A stretch of 64,000 nucleotides of DNA from Actinacidiphila oryziradicis (GTDB lineage Bacteria; Actinomycetota; Actinomycetes; Streptomycetales; Streptomycetaceae), in contig NZ_SUMC01000021.1 of NCBI RefSeq assembly GCF_005047355.1, forward strand, positions 84,391 to 148,390, read 5' to 3'. How positions within the stretch are numbered: the first letter of the stretch is position 1; each line of letters starts with the position of its first letter. Made by a program: the position numbers and the translations under genes. Below the pieces are notes generated by a model. The model worked only from the letters and a program-made list of their open reading frames with translations. It did no database searches and had not been told where the DNA came from. Positions 9,437 through 17,893 of the stretch are shown here, piece by piece.

Positions 9437-10075
9437 GTGACGAGTACCGCCCGCATCCGCTCTACGGGCCGCACCCGCTGGAAGCGGCTGGCCCTCGTGA
9501 TGGTGCCGACCGTGACCGCCTCCGGCGCCCTGCTCGCGGCGATGGCCAGCGGCGCGCTGGCCTCGTCCTTCGGAGTCTCGGCCAATTCGTTCACCGTCTC
9601 CGGACAGAGCTTCCAGATCTCCGCCGACATTCTCGACGGCCATGACTTCATCCAGTACGGCGTGGTGGACCGAGGCACCGACAAGTCCTATGCCGAGGCG
9701 TTGTCAGGTATCCGCTCGGCGGACCTCTACAACCTCTGCCAATCGGTCGTCCAGGACTTCCCCTTCCTCGGAGAGGTGACGATGCGGCTGAACTCCGGCG
9801 GCGACGGACACCCGCCCGCCCACGCGGACCGCCTCGTCGTCGACGCCCACGACCTGCATGGCGAGACCGTCTTCCACAACATCAACATCGGCCAGGACGC
9901 CTCCACCGTCGAAGGCGTCCCAGGTGTCCAGGGCTCCCCGGGCGGCTTCGGCGAGCAGGCCGACTCCATCCGCATCGAGGACCTCCGCCAGCTCACCCGT
10001 TCCGTCAGCGCGGCGACCTTCCGGCTCCCGGGGCTCCATCTCCGTGTGGAACGCGGCGACGACTCATGTTTCTGA
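9437..10075 (+). CDS. DUF6230 family membrane-anchored protein (copy 2)
   Basis: This 212-aa paralogue of the gene at 7854 has the same plan: basic start, one transmembrane segment (about residues 18-45), extracytoplasmic domain, terminal Cys-Phe. The start is the GTG at 9437. The last 10 bp overlap the start of the DUF6114 gene, showing translational coupling and the usual DUF6230-DUF6114 partnership. The two copies probably arose by duplication and are now separated by the inverted holin/DUF3618 pair. Confidence 0.83.
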   Translation: MTSTARIRSTGRTRWKRLALVMVPTVTASGALLAAMASGALASSFGVSANSFTVSGQSFQISADILDGHDFIQYGVVDRGTDKSYAEALSGIRSADLYNLCQSVVQDFPFLGEVTMRLNSGGDGHPPAHADRLVVDAHDLHGETVFHNINIGQDASTVEGVPGVQGSPGGFGEQADSIRIEDLRQLTRSVSAATFRLPGLHLRVERGDDSCF

Positions 10076-12015
10076 GCGACTTCCGGGATCATTTCCGCGC
10101 CTGGCGCCGCAGCAGACCCTTCTGGGCCGGGGTGTGGACGCTGCTCTCCGGGCTGGAGATCCTCTCCATTCCGCTGGCCCCGGTCGACCTGATGATCCAC
10201 GAGGGCATCGCCGGCGTCTCCGGGCTGCTGATGGGCATCTTCCTGGTCATCCTCGGCCTGACGATGTGGCTCGCCCCCGACCACCGAGTCTTCGCCGGTA
10301 TCGCGAGCCTGATCTTCGCCGTCGCCTCGCTCGTCCTCTCCAACTTCGGCGGCTTCCTCATCGGCTTCCTCCTTGGGATCCTCGGCGGCGCCATGGCGGT
10401 CAGCTGGGTGCAGGACCACCCAGACGATCGCTACGGCAAGCCCCCCGTCGCCCCCGACTGGGGCGGCGGCTCCCCCACCCTTACGAGTCCCCCCGGAGGA
10501 CCGGATGACCGGGGCGGTCCGGACGCCGGCGACAAGGCAGCGCCCGCCCGGCGGACGGGGAGTGCCCCGTGCAGGCCGGCGCCGTCCGGCCGCCGTGGAA
10601 GCCCGTCGGTGGCCTTACGGGGCAACCGACTGCGGGCCCTCGGGGCCCTGCCGGTCGGCGGAGCCCTCATCGCAGGCGGACTGCAGCCCATGTCACCCCC
10701 GGCGCCCCCGGCGCACCCCGGCCGGCCGCCCGCACCGGCTGACCGTCCCAGCGACCCGCAGCTCAGCGTCTGCTCGCTCCTCGACGGCCTGCTCGGAGCC
10801 GGAACCGGGGCCCAGACCGGCTCCGGCACCGGCACCGGCCACACCGCACAGCAGCCGCACCCCCGCAACGACGGCAACGGCCTGCACGTAGGCGTGAGCG
10901 TGCCGCCCCTGCACGGCTCCCTCAACCTCGGCAAGGGCGGCGCAGCCGACCCCCACCCCACCACCGTCCCCGGCCAGCGCGCCGCCGAGCCGCGGTCCGC
11001 CGCCCCGGGCGGCCTGCTCGGCACCGTAACCGGACTCCTCGGCCTCAATGGATCCCCGACCCCGCAAGCCGCACCATCGCCGCCGCGGTCCTCCCCGTCA
11101 TCGTCAGCGCCTTCCGTCCCCCGCGCCACCAAGCCCCATCCCGGAGCGCGCCAACCCGCCCGCAACCAGCCCACCCGCAACCAGCCCGCCCCGGACCAAC
11201 CCGAGCCACCCCAGGACGGCCTCACCGGACTCATCTCCGACCTCCGCCTCACCCTCCCGCCGCTCCCCCGGGACGGCGGCATGGACGAGCCGATGTCATT
11301 GCTCCCCCTTGGCCTCCCCCTCCACCTCGACACACATACCAGCGAGGCCAATTCCCCCTGGTGCCTCCCCCAGATCTCCCTTGACCTCTCCCTGGGCGCC
11401 GTCAACTACGCCGACATGGCCACCGCCGCCGCCCAGCCCTTCCGGGTGCGCACCCCGCTCCTCGTACTCACCGGCCTGACCTATCACGGCATCGCCGCCA
11501 CCCCCACCCGCTACGGCCGCCAACGCCTCCTGGTCTTCACCGCCTTGCGCGTCGACATCGCCTCCCTGCGCCAGACCGCCCCGCTCCTCGCCCCCTCCTG
11601 CGCAGCGAGCCACCACCCCGAAACCAACCGGGAGCCCCCTTTCCACGGCCTCCCCGGCATCGGTATCCCGGGCACCGGAATCGGTCTGCCCGGCATCGGT
11701 CGGGTCGCCCCCACGCCCACCCCCTGGTTTCCCTGCCAGCGCCGTCTGGAGAGCGACGCAGCCCCCTGGAGCACGACGACCGCCACCGGCCGCCCCGTCG
11801 TCCTGCTCACCAGAGTGCTCAGCGGCAACCTCCTCGGCCTGCTCCCCGTCACCTTCACCCCCGGCATGCCCCCGCCCCTGCCCCCTGGCCTCACGGTGCC
11901 CATTCCGCTCTTCTTCACCGGAGTCACCACCTACAACCAGCTCCTCCGCGCCGACCGGCTCTCCGTCCCTGGCCTGCACCAGCACCCCTACGACCCCCCG
12001 AGCGACAACGACTGA
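10066..12015 (+). CDS. DUF6114 membrane protein fused to a secreted Pro-rich region
   Basis: This 649-aa reading frame has two parts. Residues 1-145 are a DUF6114 protein with four hydrophobic segments (SRPFWAGVWTLLSGLEI, then FLVILGLTMWL and two more). Residues about 190-649 begin with a new signal-like hydrophobic stretch (LRALGALPVGGALIAGGL), then a long Pro/Ala/Thr-rich linker, then an unrecognised globular part (SLGAVNYADMATAAAQPF onwards). DUF6114 proteins are normally short and separate, so this looks like two originally adjacent genes read as one frame. An alternative ATG (10505) preceded by GGAGG lies at the joint but in another frame. A frameshift or sequencing error near 10480-10630 is possible. 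Confidence 0.65.
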   Translation: MFLSDFRDHFRAWRRSRPFWAGVWTLLSGLEILSIPLAPVDLMIHEGIAGVSGLLMGIFLVILGLTMWLAPDHRVFAGIASLIFAVASLVLSNFGGFLIGFLLGILGGAMAVSWVQDHPDDRYGKPPVAPDWGGGSPTLTSPPGGPDDRGGPDAGDKAAPARRTGSAPCRPAPSGRRGSPSVALRGNRLRALGALPVGGALIAGGLQPMSPPAPPAHPGRPPAPADRPSDPQLSVCSLLDGLLGAGTGAQTGSGTGTGHTAQQPHPRNDGNGLHVGVSVPPLHGSLNLGKGGAADPHPTTVPGQRAAEPRSAAPGGLLGTVTGLLGLNGSPTPQAAPSPPRSSPSSSAPSVPRATKPHPGARQPARNQPTRNQPAPDQPEPPQDGLTGLISDLRLTLPPLPRDGGMDEPMSLLPLGLPLHLDTHTSEANSPWCLPQISLDLSLGAVNYADMATAAAQPFRVRTPLLVLTGLTYHGIAATPTRYGRQRLLVFTALRVDIASLRQTAPLLAPSCAASHHPETNREPPFHGLPGIGIPGTGIGLPGIGRVAPTPTPWFPCQRRLESDAAPWSTTTATGRPVVLLTRVLSGNLLGLLPVTFTPGMPPPLPPGLTVPIPLFFTGVTTYNQLLRADRLSVPGLHQHPYDPPSDND

Positions 12016-12112
12016 GGCCGCTTGGACGACCTAATTACCCCTAGTAGTCACTCGCATCCTCTAAGTTAACGGCCATCGATCCACCACAGTTCCCGACTCG
12101 AAAGGTGAGTTC

Positions 12113-12283
12113 ATGCCCCTCCTCAAGAAGACCCTCTTCGTCGCCGTCCTCACTGCCGCCCTGCTCGCGAGTGCCATCACCATCGCCTCCGCCGCCCCCC
12201 GACCCCTCGGCCCCGGCAGCCCCGGCAGCCCCGGCCGCCCGGGCAACCCCGCCGGCCTGGGCTTCCTTTCCGGAAACGCCTGA
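12113..12283 (+). CDS. Small secreted peptide (56 aa)
   Basis: ATG 12113 is preceded by AAAGGTGAG. The product is a classic signal peptide: a basic MPLLKKTLF start, a hydrophobic core and an ASA cleavage site near residue 24. After it comes a mature part of about 32 residues rich in Gly, Pro and Ser (PGSPGSPGRPGNPAG), ending SGNA. An AT-rich stretch at 12030-12075 probably holds its promoter. The function is unknown; the collagen-like repeat suggests a cell-wall or extracellular peptide. Other frames here are longer but lack a ribosome binding site. Confidence 0.7.
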   Translation: MPLLKKTLFVAVLTAALLASAITIASAAPRPLGPGSPGSPGRPGNPAGLGFLSGNA

Positions 12284-12497
12284 CGATTTCCGTCACTGCC
12301 GCGCCCCCGCCGCGCCGGCCACGGCGGTCGCTGTACCGGCCGCCGTGGCATCACCGCCGCTACCCCGCAGCGGAACGCCTCGCACCCCGTCAGCCCGCGC
12401 ATCACCCACCTGAACTCCCGTGCGAAAATGCTTTCCTGAGCGCTACTCAGGAGCTACGGACGCAGCTACGAGGCAGGCGCAGCGAGCGGAGGGCACC

Positions 12498-13316
12498 ATG
12501 ACGACCACGAGCAGCGGCAACAACGGCACACCATCCGAGGACATCGACACCAGCCGGCCGCACCCGGCCCGGATGTACGACTACTTTCTCGGTGGCAAGG
12601 ACAACTACGAAGTCGACCGTGCCGCCGCCGAACGCGTCGCGGCAGCGGCCCCGGAGGTCCGTGCCAGCGTCCGCGCCAACCGTGCCTTCCTGCACCGCGC
12701 CGTCCGTCACCTTGTCGCCGACTGCGGCATCCGCCAGATCCTCGACATCGGCACCGGCCTCCCCACCGCGCCCAACGTGCACCAGGTCGCGCAGGCGATC
12801 GCCCCGGACACCCACGTCGTCTACGTCGACAACGACCCCATCGTCAACGCGCACGCCAACGCGCTCCTCACGGACACCGGCAACACCTCGGTCCTCCTCG
12901 CCGATCTCCGCGATCCGGGTGCCATCCTCGCCCACCCCGACGTCCGCAAGCTCATCGACTTCGACGAGCCCGTCGCCCTCACGCTCCTCGCGATTCTCCA
13001 CTTCATAACCGACGCCGAGGACCCCGCCGCCATCCTCGCCACCTTCCGCGATGCCCTACCCGAGGGCTCCTACCTCGTCCTCTCCCACGTGACCGGCGAC
13101 ATCCACGACGACCGCACCGAGGCCGCCGCTGTCTACAACTCCTCCACCGCCCCTCTGACCCTCCGCACCCGGGCCCAGATCGTCGACCTTTTCACCGGCT
13201 TCACCCTCCTCGACCCCGGCATCGTCCAGGTGCCCAGCTGGCGTCCCGACGGTCCCCTCCCCGCCGACTCCCACACGGTCGGTTTCTACGGCGGCGTAGC
13301 GCGCAAGGACCGGTGA
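12498..13316 (+). CDS. S-adenosyl methyltransferase, PF04672 (DUF574)
   Basis: This 272-aa protein belongs to a family greatly expanded in Streptomyces. ATG 12498 has GGAGGG upstream. Diagnostic segments are RPHPARMYDYFLGGKDNYEVD near the N-terminus, the SAM-binding ILDIGTGLPT (about residues 77-86), VVYVDNDPIV, and the C-terminal HTVGFYGGVARK. The substrates of this family are unknown; some members sit next to regulators and may be signalling or tailoring enzymes. This copy stands alone. Confidence 0.9.
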   Translation: MTTTSSGNNGTPSEDIDTSRPHPARMYDYFLGGKDNYEVDRAAAERVAAAAPEVRASVRANRAFLHRAVRHLVADCGIRQILDIGTGLPTAPNVHQVAQAIAPDTHVVYVDNDPIVNAHANALLTDTGNTSVLLADLRDPGAILAHPDVRKLIDFDEPVALTLLAILHFITDAEDPAAILATFRDALPEGSYLVLSHVTGDIHDDRTEAAAVYNSSTAPLTLRTRAQIVDLFTGFTLLDPGIVQVPSWRPDGPLPADSHTVGFYGGVARKDR

Positions 13317-13698
13317 GGTCCGGACGGCGGCGGGTGTGAACTCCTGTCAGGGACCGGTGGGCCGCGCGGCCTGCGGCCGCTTGTCCTCAATCGCCGGACG
13401 GGCTCATTTTGGGAGCGCCCCCAGCTGCCTCCCGGAGATAGCTGAGGGAACCGGCACCGGACGGACCCGGTGAACCAATGCGGCGGCTCAGCACCACCCG
13501 TGTGTCACGTGCCGCGCGGACGGCCGACGCGGACATGCCCCCAGCGATCTCTTCCATGCCCCCACGCAAAAACCTTCAGTCTAAACTGTCCAGTCCAGCC
13601 TGCTCAGTCTGTGCTGAAAACCATTCGGCGCAGCAGCGTGCCCGCGGCCCGCCGAGCGGGTCGCGGGCAGCGGCGTGCGTGTGTGAGTGAGTGCCTGC
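13317..13698. repeat. Intergenic region with dispersed repeat
   Basis: About 380 bp lies between convergent genes. A copy of the Streptomyces repeat GTCCTCAATCGCCGGACGGG sits at 13383-13402, followed by CCAGCTGCCTCCCGGAG, a degenerate form of the CCCCCAGC..GGGAGG element. No gene is supported. Confidence 0.55.
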
Positions 13699-14844
13699 TC
13701 AGGCCGCGAGTGCCGGGTGCAGCACCACCTTCGTGTAGCCCTCGATCCGCTTGTCGAACTTCTCGTACGCGACTGGCGCCTCGTCGAGCGGAATCTCGTG
13801 CGAGACAACGAAGCTCGGCTTGGCCCTGCCGGCGATGATCAGGTCGCGCAGCTGGCGGTTGTACCGCTTGACGTTGGTCTGCCCGGTGCCGATGCGCTGG
13901 CCCTTTTCGAACATTCGGCCAATGGAGACCAGCAGCTGGCCGTGCTTGGCGGCTTCGTCGGGTGCACCCGGGTCGGACGGGACGTAGAGGCCGGGCACGC
14001 CGAGCTTGCCGGTGGCCCGTACCGTCTCGACGAGCGAGTTGAGCACAACCGCCGGCTCCTCGTGGCTGGCGTCGTGGGCCTGGGCCTGGTAGCCGACCGC
14101 GTCCACGCCCTTGTCGGTCCCTTCGCCGTCGGTCTGGTCCTTGATCTGCTCCGCGGGGTCGCCCTTGGTGAAGTCGATGGGAATGGCCCCGATCTCCTTC
14201 GCCTTGTCGAGCCGCTCGGGCACCCGGTCGACGCAGAACACCTTCGCTGCTCCGCGCAGCAGCGCGCTGTAGGCAGCCATCAAGCCCACCGGACCGGCGC
14301 CGTAGACGGCCACGCTCTCGCCGGGGGACACTTCCGCGAGCTCACAGCCGTGGTAGCCGGTCGGGAAGATGTCCGCGAGCAGGACGAAGTCGGTCTCGAA
14401 CTCCTCGCCCGGCGGCAGCTTCAGACAGTTGAAGTCGGCGTAGGGAACGCGCAGTTTCTCGGCCTGGCCACCGGGGTAGGGGCCCATCGCCACATAGCCG
14501 TAGGCGCCACCGGCGAAGCCCGGGTTCACGGTCAGGCAGAACCCGGTGTAGCCGGCGAGGCAGTTCTTGCAGAATCCGCACGCGACGTTGAACGGCATGA
14601 CGACACGGTCGCCCGGGGCGAGCGAGGTCACGCCCGAGCCGATCTCCTCGATGATGCCAAGGTTCTCGTGACCGAACACGATGCCCGGCTGGGCTGCGGT
14701 ACGGCCCTCGTACATGTGCAGGTCGGACCCACAGATCGCACTCGACGTGACGCGTACTATCACGTCGTTCGGGTGCTGGATCTGCGGATCCTCGACTTCC
14801 TTCACCTCTACGGCAAAGGGGTGTTCATAGACAACAGCCTTCAT
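13699..14844 (-). CDS. Glutathione-independent formaldehyde dehydrogenase-like zinc alcohol dehydrogenase
   Basis: This 381-aa member of the zinc-dependent MDR family uses NAD to oxidise formaldehyde or related aldehydes without glutathione. The ATG at 14844 follows GGAGGTGGTGGAG; the longer frame upstream has no site. It shows the catalytic zinc region (CGSDLHMYEGR, GHENLG), the structural zinc Cys cluster CGFCKNCLAGYTGFC (about residues 97-111), and the Rossmann motif VYGAGPVGLMAA. The insertion QAQAHDASHEEPAVVLNSLV is typical of this subfamily. It lies downstream of glpF-glpK on the same strand, 248 bp from glpK, so it may be a separate unit. Confidence 0.87.
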   Translation of the reverse strand: MKAVVYEHPFAVEVKEVEDPQIQHPNDVIVRVTSSAICGSDLHMYEGRTAAQPGIVFGHENLGIIEEIGSGVTSLAPGDRVVMPFNVACGFCKNCLAGYTGFCLTVNPGFAGGAYGYVAMGPYPGGQAEKLRVPYADFNCLKLPPGEEFETDFVLLADIFPTGYHGCELAEVSPGESVAVYGAGPVGLMAAYSALLRGAAKVFCVDRVPERLDKAKEIGAIPIDFTKGDPAEQIKDQTDGEGTDKGVDAVGYQAQAHDASHEEPAVVLNSLVETVRATGKLGVPGLYVPSDPGAPDEAAKHGQLLVSIGRMFEKGQRIGTGQTNVKRYNRQLRDLIIAGRAKPSFVVSHEIPLDEAPVAYEKFDKRIEGYTKVVLHPALAA

Positions 14845-15092
14845 CTCCACCACCTCCGGGTCGGCCGGACCGGCGGGTGAGAGCAGGCAGCGCCAGAAGG
14901 CGCGGCGGGAGCGGCCGGCTTTGTCGTCATCGGTCTGTACCGCGTCCCTGGTACGACCTCGCTCCACTGCCGGATACTTCCAGGTAACCGCCGTTCGGCG
15001 GCCGGCGCAAGTGCGGCCGGTGGTACCCGAAGGGCCAGGGATACGGCCGGGACTACGGCCGGGAGTACGAGCCGGGAGTACGAGCTGGGCGC

Positions 15093-16610
15093 CTACTCGA
15101 CCTGCACCCAGTCGAGGGTGCGCTCGACCGCCTTCTTCCAGCCCGCATAGCCCTCCTCGCGCCGATCCTCGCTCCACTGCGGTTCCCAGCGCTTCGACTC
15201 CTGCCAGTGGGAGCGCAGTTCATCGGTATCGCGCCAGAAGCCGGTGGCGAGGCCGGCGGCGTAGGCGGCACCGAGGGCGGTGGTCTCGGCGACGACCGGG
15301 CGGCTGACCGGCACACCTAGGACGTCGGCCTGGATCTGCATGCACAGGTCGTTGGCGGTGACACCGCCGTCGACCTTGAGTACGTCGAGGTGGACCCCGG
15401 AGTCGCGCTCCATGGCCTCCACCACGTCGCGGCTCTGGTAGCAGATGGCCTCCAGGGTGGCGCGCGCCAGGTGGCCGTTGTTGTTGAAGCGCGCGAGGCC
15501 GACGATCGCGCCGCGGGCGTCGGAACGCCAGTACGGGGCGAACAGCCCGGAGAACGCCGGGACGAAGTACATTCCGCCGTTGTCCTCGACCGTACGGGCG
15601 AGCCACTCGCTCTCGGCCGCGTCGCTGATGATCTTCAGCTGGTCGCGCAGCCACTGCACGGCCGAGCCGGTGACGGCGATCGAGCCCTCCAGGGCGTAGA
15701 CCGCGGGGCTGTCGCCGAACTGGTAAGCCACCGTCGTGAGCAGGCCGTGTTGCGAGCGGACCAGCTCGGTGCCGGTGTTGAGCACCAGGAAGTTGCCGGT
15801 GCCGTAAGTGTTCTTCGCCTCGCCGACCGCGTAGCAGACCTGCCCGACAGTGGCGGCATGCTGGTCGCCGAGCACGCCGGTGATGGGGACGGCGGTGCGC
15901 AGCGGCCGGGTGGTGCGGGTGCGGCCGAACGCCTCGGCGTGGGAGGAAGGGTTGATCTTCGGCAGCATCGCGCGCGGGATGTTGAAGATCTCCAGCAGCT
16001 CGTCATCCCAGTCGAGGGTCTCCAGATCCATCAGCATCGTGCGGCTGGCGTTGGTGACGTCGGTGGCGTGGATTCCGCCCCGGGGGCCGCCGGTGAGGTT
16101 CCACAGCACCCAGCAATCCGTGTTGCCGAAGACCGCGTGGCCCTGCTCGGCCGCCTGGCGTACGCCGTCGACGTTCTCCAGGATCCACTTGATCTTGCCG
16201 CCGGAGAAGTACGTGGCCGGCGGCAGGCCCGCCTTGCGGCGGATGGTGTCGCCGTGGCCGTCGCGTTCTAGGGCGGCCGCGATGGAGTCGGTCCGGGTGT
16301 CCTGCCAGACGATCGCGTTGTAGTAGGGACGGCCGGTGCGGGGGTCCCAGATGACGGTGGTCTCGCGCTGGTTCGTGATGCCGATCGCGGCCAGATCGGA
16401 GGCGTCCAGAGACCCCTGCCGTATCGCGTTCTGCATCACGGAGTTGGTGCGCTCCCAGATCTCCACCGGATCGTGCTCGACCCATCCCCCGCGCGGCAGG
16501 ATCTGGGTGTGCTCCAGCTGGTACTTCGCCACTTCGCCACCGTCGTGGTCGAAGATCATGAATCGGGTGCTGGTGGTCCCCTGGTCCACCGCTCCAACGA
16601 AGTCGGCCAT
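15093..16610 (-). CDS. glpK: Glycerol kinase
   Basis: This 505-aa FGGY-family kinase phosphorylates glycerol to sn-glycerol 3-phosphate. The N-terminal ATP-binding motif FVGAVDQGTTSTRFMIFD, GGWVEHDP, ITNQRETTV, the conserved FVPAFSGLFAPYW and VDGGVTANDLCMQ are all present, and the length is normal. It starts at ATG 16610. It is on the same strand as glpF, 226 bp downstream of it, with a large inverted-repeat element between the two. No gylR-type regulator and no glycerol-3-phosphate dehydrogenase are seen in the window, unlike the classical Streptomyces gyl operon. Confidence 0.96.
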   Translation of the reverse strand: MADFVGAVDQGTTSTRFMIFDHDGGEVAKYQLEHTQILPRGGWVEHDPVEIWERTNSVMQNAIRQGSLDASDLAAIGITNQRETTVIWDPRTGRPYYNAIVWQDTRTDSIAAALERDGHGDTIRRKAGLPPATYFSGGKIKWILENVDGVRQAAEQGHAVFGNTDCWVLWNLTGGPRGGIHATDVTNASRTMLMDLETLDWDDELLEIFNIPRAMLPKINPSSHAEAFGRTRTTRPLRTAVPITGVLGDQHAATVGQVCYAVGEAKNTYGTGNFLVLNTGTELVRSQHGLLTTVAYQFGDSPAVYALEGSIAVTGSAVQWLRDQLKIISDAAESEWLARTVEDNGGMYFVPAFSGLFAPYWRSDARGAIVGLARFNNNGHLARATLEAICYQSRDVVEAMERDSGVHLDVLKVDGGVTANDLCMQIQADVLGVPVSRPVVAETTALGAAYAAGLATGFWRDTDELRSHWQESKRWEPQWSEDRREEGYAGWKKAVERTLDWVQVE

Positions 16611-16639
16611 GAGTGGTGCCTCTCTGGGTGTGTGCGGGC

Positions 16640-16839
16640 GGACAGGGCCTAGGCCCTGTCCGGGCGATCTCCGTGGGAGAAGGAGCGGGGTCTGGTGCCT
16701 GCGATCGCAAGGCGGAGGAAGGAAGCGACGCGGAGCGTCGTTGACTGACGACAACGCCGCGAGCTCCCCCAGCTACCGCTGGGAGGTGCCCCCAGTGCCA
16801 GACCCCGCGACGCCGCGGAGATCGCCCGGACAGGGCCTA
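16640..16839. mobile_element. MITE-like inverted-repeat element between glpF and glpK
   Basis: A perfect 23-bp inverted repeat (16651-16673 and 16816-16838, beginning AGGCCCTGTCCGGGCG) encloses about 142 bp. Nested inside are further partial inverted repeats (GGGGTCTGG against CCAGACCCC) and a complete copy of the CTCCCCCAGC..GGGAGGTGCCCCC repeat near 16766-16795. An extra inverted copy of the end lies at 16640-16650. The right end overlaps the TAG stop of glpF. No protein is encoded. It could be a non-autonomous element, a terminator or an RNA processing structure that lowers glpK relative to glpF expression. Confidence 0.7.
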
Positions 16840-17649
16840 GTCGCGCGCGGGGGTCCGGCCGGGCTCCTGCTGACCCGGGACGGGGAGGTACCGGCTGACG
16901 AGGAACTTGTACAGCGCGGCGCCGACCAGACCGCCGACCAGTGGCCCGACGATGGGCACCCAGAAGTAGTAATTGCCGTACTGGTCCCGCCACGCACCGC
17001 GATAGCCCGTGATGAACTCCGCCAGCCTCGGGCCGAAGTCACGCGCCGGGTTGATCGCGTAGCCCGCGTCCGTACCCCAGGCCATACCGATCGCCACCAC
17101 GATCAGACCGGTGATGAACGGTCCCATGTTCCCCCCCGGCGGCGTGTTCAGCAGGTCGGTGATCGCGAAGATCAGCAGCACGAGGATCGCCGTACCCATC
17201 ACCTGGTCCCGCAGCGCGCCCAGCTCACTGACCGGCAGGACGCCGTTGCCCGGAAGGGTGGAGAACACGAACTGGGTCTTGAGCGTGTGCCCCGGGTCGG
17301 CCTTGGCCAGTACCTCCGTATAGTTCCAGCGCACCAGCAGCGCCGCGACAAACGCCCCGGCGGTCTGCGCCACGGCGTAAGGCACGACCTTCGGCCACGG
17401 GAAGCCCTTGAAAGCGGCGAGCGAGAGGGTCACCGCCGGGTTGAGGTGGGCGCCGCTGATGCGTGCGGCCACATACACACCGAACGTCACGCCCAGACCC
17501 CAGGCCCAGGAGATGCTGTCGTGATTGCCCAGCCCGCCCGCCACCACCTGGGCCACCACGCCGGTGCCGAACAGGATGAGGATCATCGTGCCCGTGAATT
17601 CGGCGGAGAGCTCTCCGACCATTCCCGACGTGCGTATACCTTCAGCCAC
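16837..17649 (-). CDS. glpF: Glycerol uptake facilitator (aquaglyceroporin)
   Basis: This 270-aa MIP-family channel lets glycerol cross the cytoplasmic membrane. Six transmembrane segments and the two half-helix NPA motifs (GAHLNPAVT and GYAINPARD) are present; the Asp after the second NPAR is the residue typical of glycerol-permeating members. The start is taken as GTG 17649, although ATG 17622 (MVGELSAEF) is possible and both sites are weak. It is the first gene of the glpF-glpK unit. Confidence 0.93.
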   Translation of the reverse strand: MAEGIRTSGMVGELSAEFTGTMILILFGTGVVAQVVAGGLGNHDSISWAWGLGVTFGVYVAARISGAHLNPAVTLSLAAFKGFPWPKVVPYAVAQTAGAFVAALLVRWNYTEVLAKADPGHTLKTQFVFSTLPGNGVLPVSELGALRDQVMGTAILVLLIFAITDLLNTPPGGNMGPFITGLIVVAIGMAWGTDAGYAINPARDFGPRLAEFITGYRGAWRDQYGNYYFWVPIVGPLVGGLVGAALYKFLVSRYLPVPGQQEPGRTPARD

Positions 17650-17893
17650 GGGTGCCCCACTTTCCCAACGGTTCCAGGGACGGCCACGGGGGGGCGGCCA
17701 CATCCAGATCCACCCCATCGTGCGCACGCCCCCACCTGGGTGGCTCGCGATACTCCGCCGTTCGGGTGACACAGAAACGGTTTTGGCGCCCACTCACAAT
17801 GCCGCCCGCCGCCCGGCCGTGGCACTCTGACGACATGCGCCAGCAGCCACCCGCATCGTCCCGCGCCGCCCGGTCCGTCTACCGGTACCCCTC

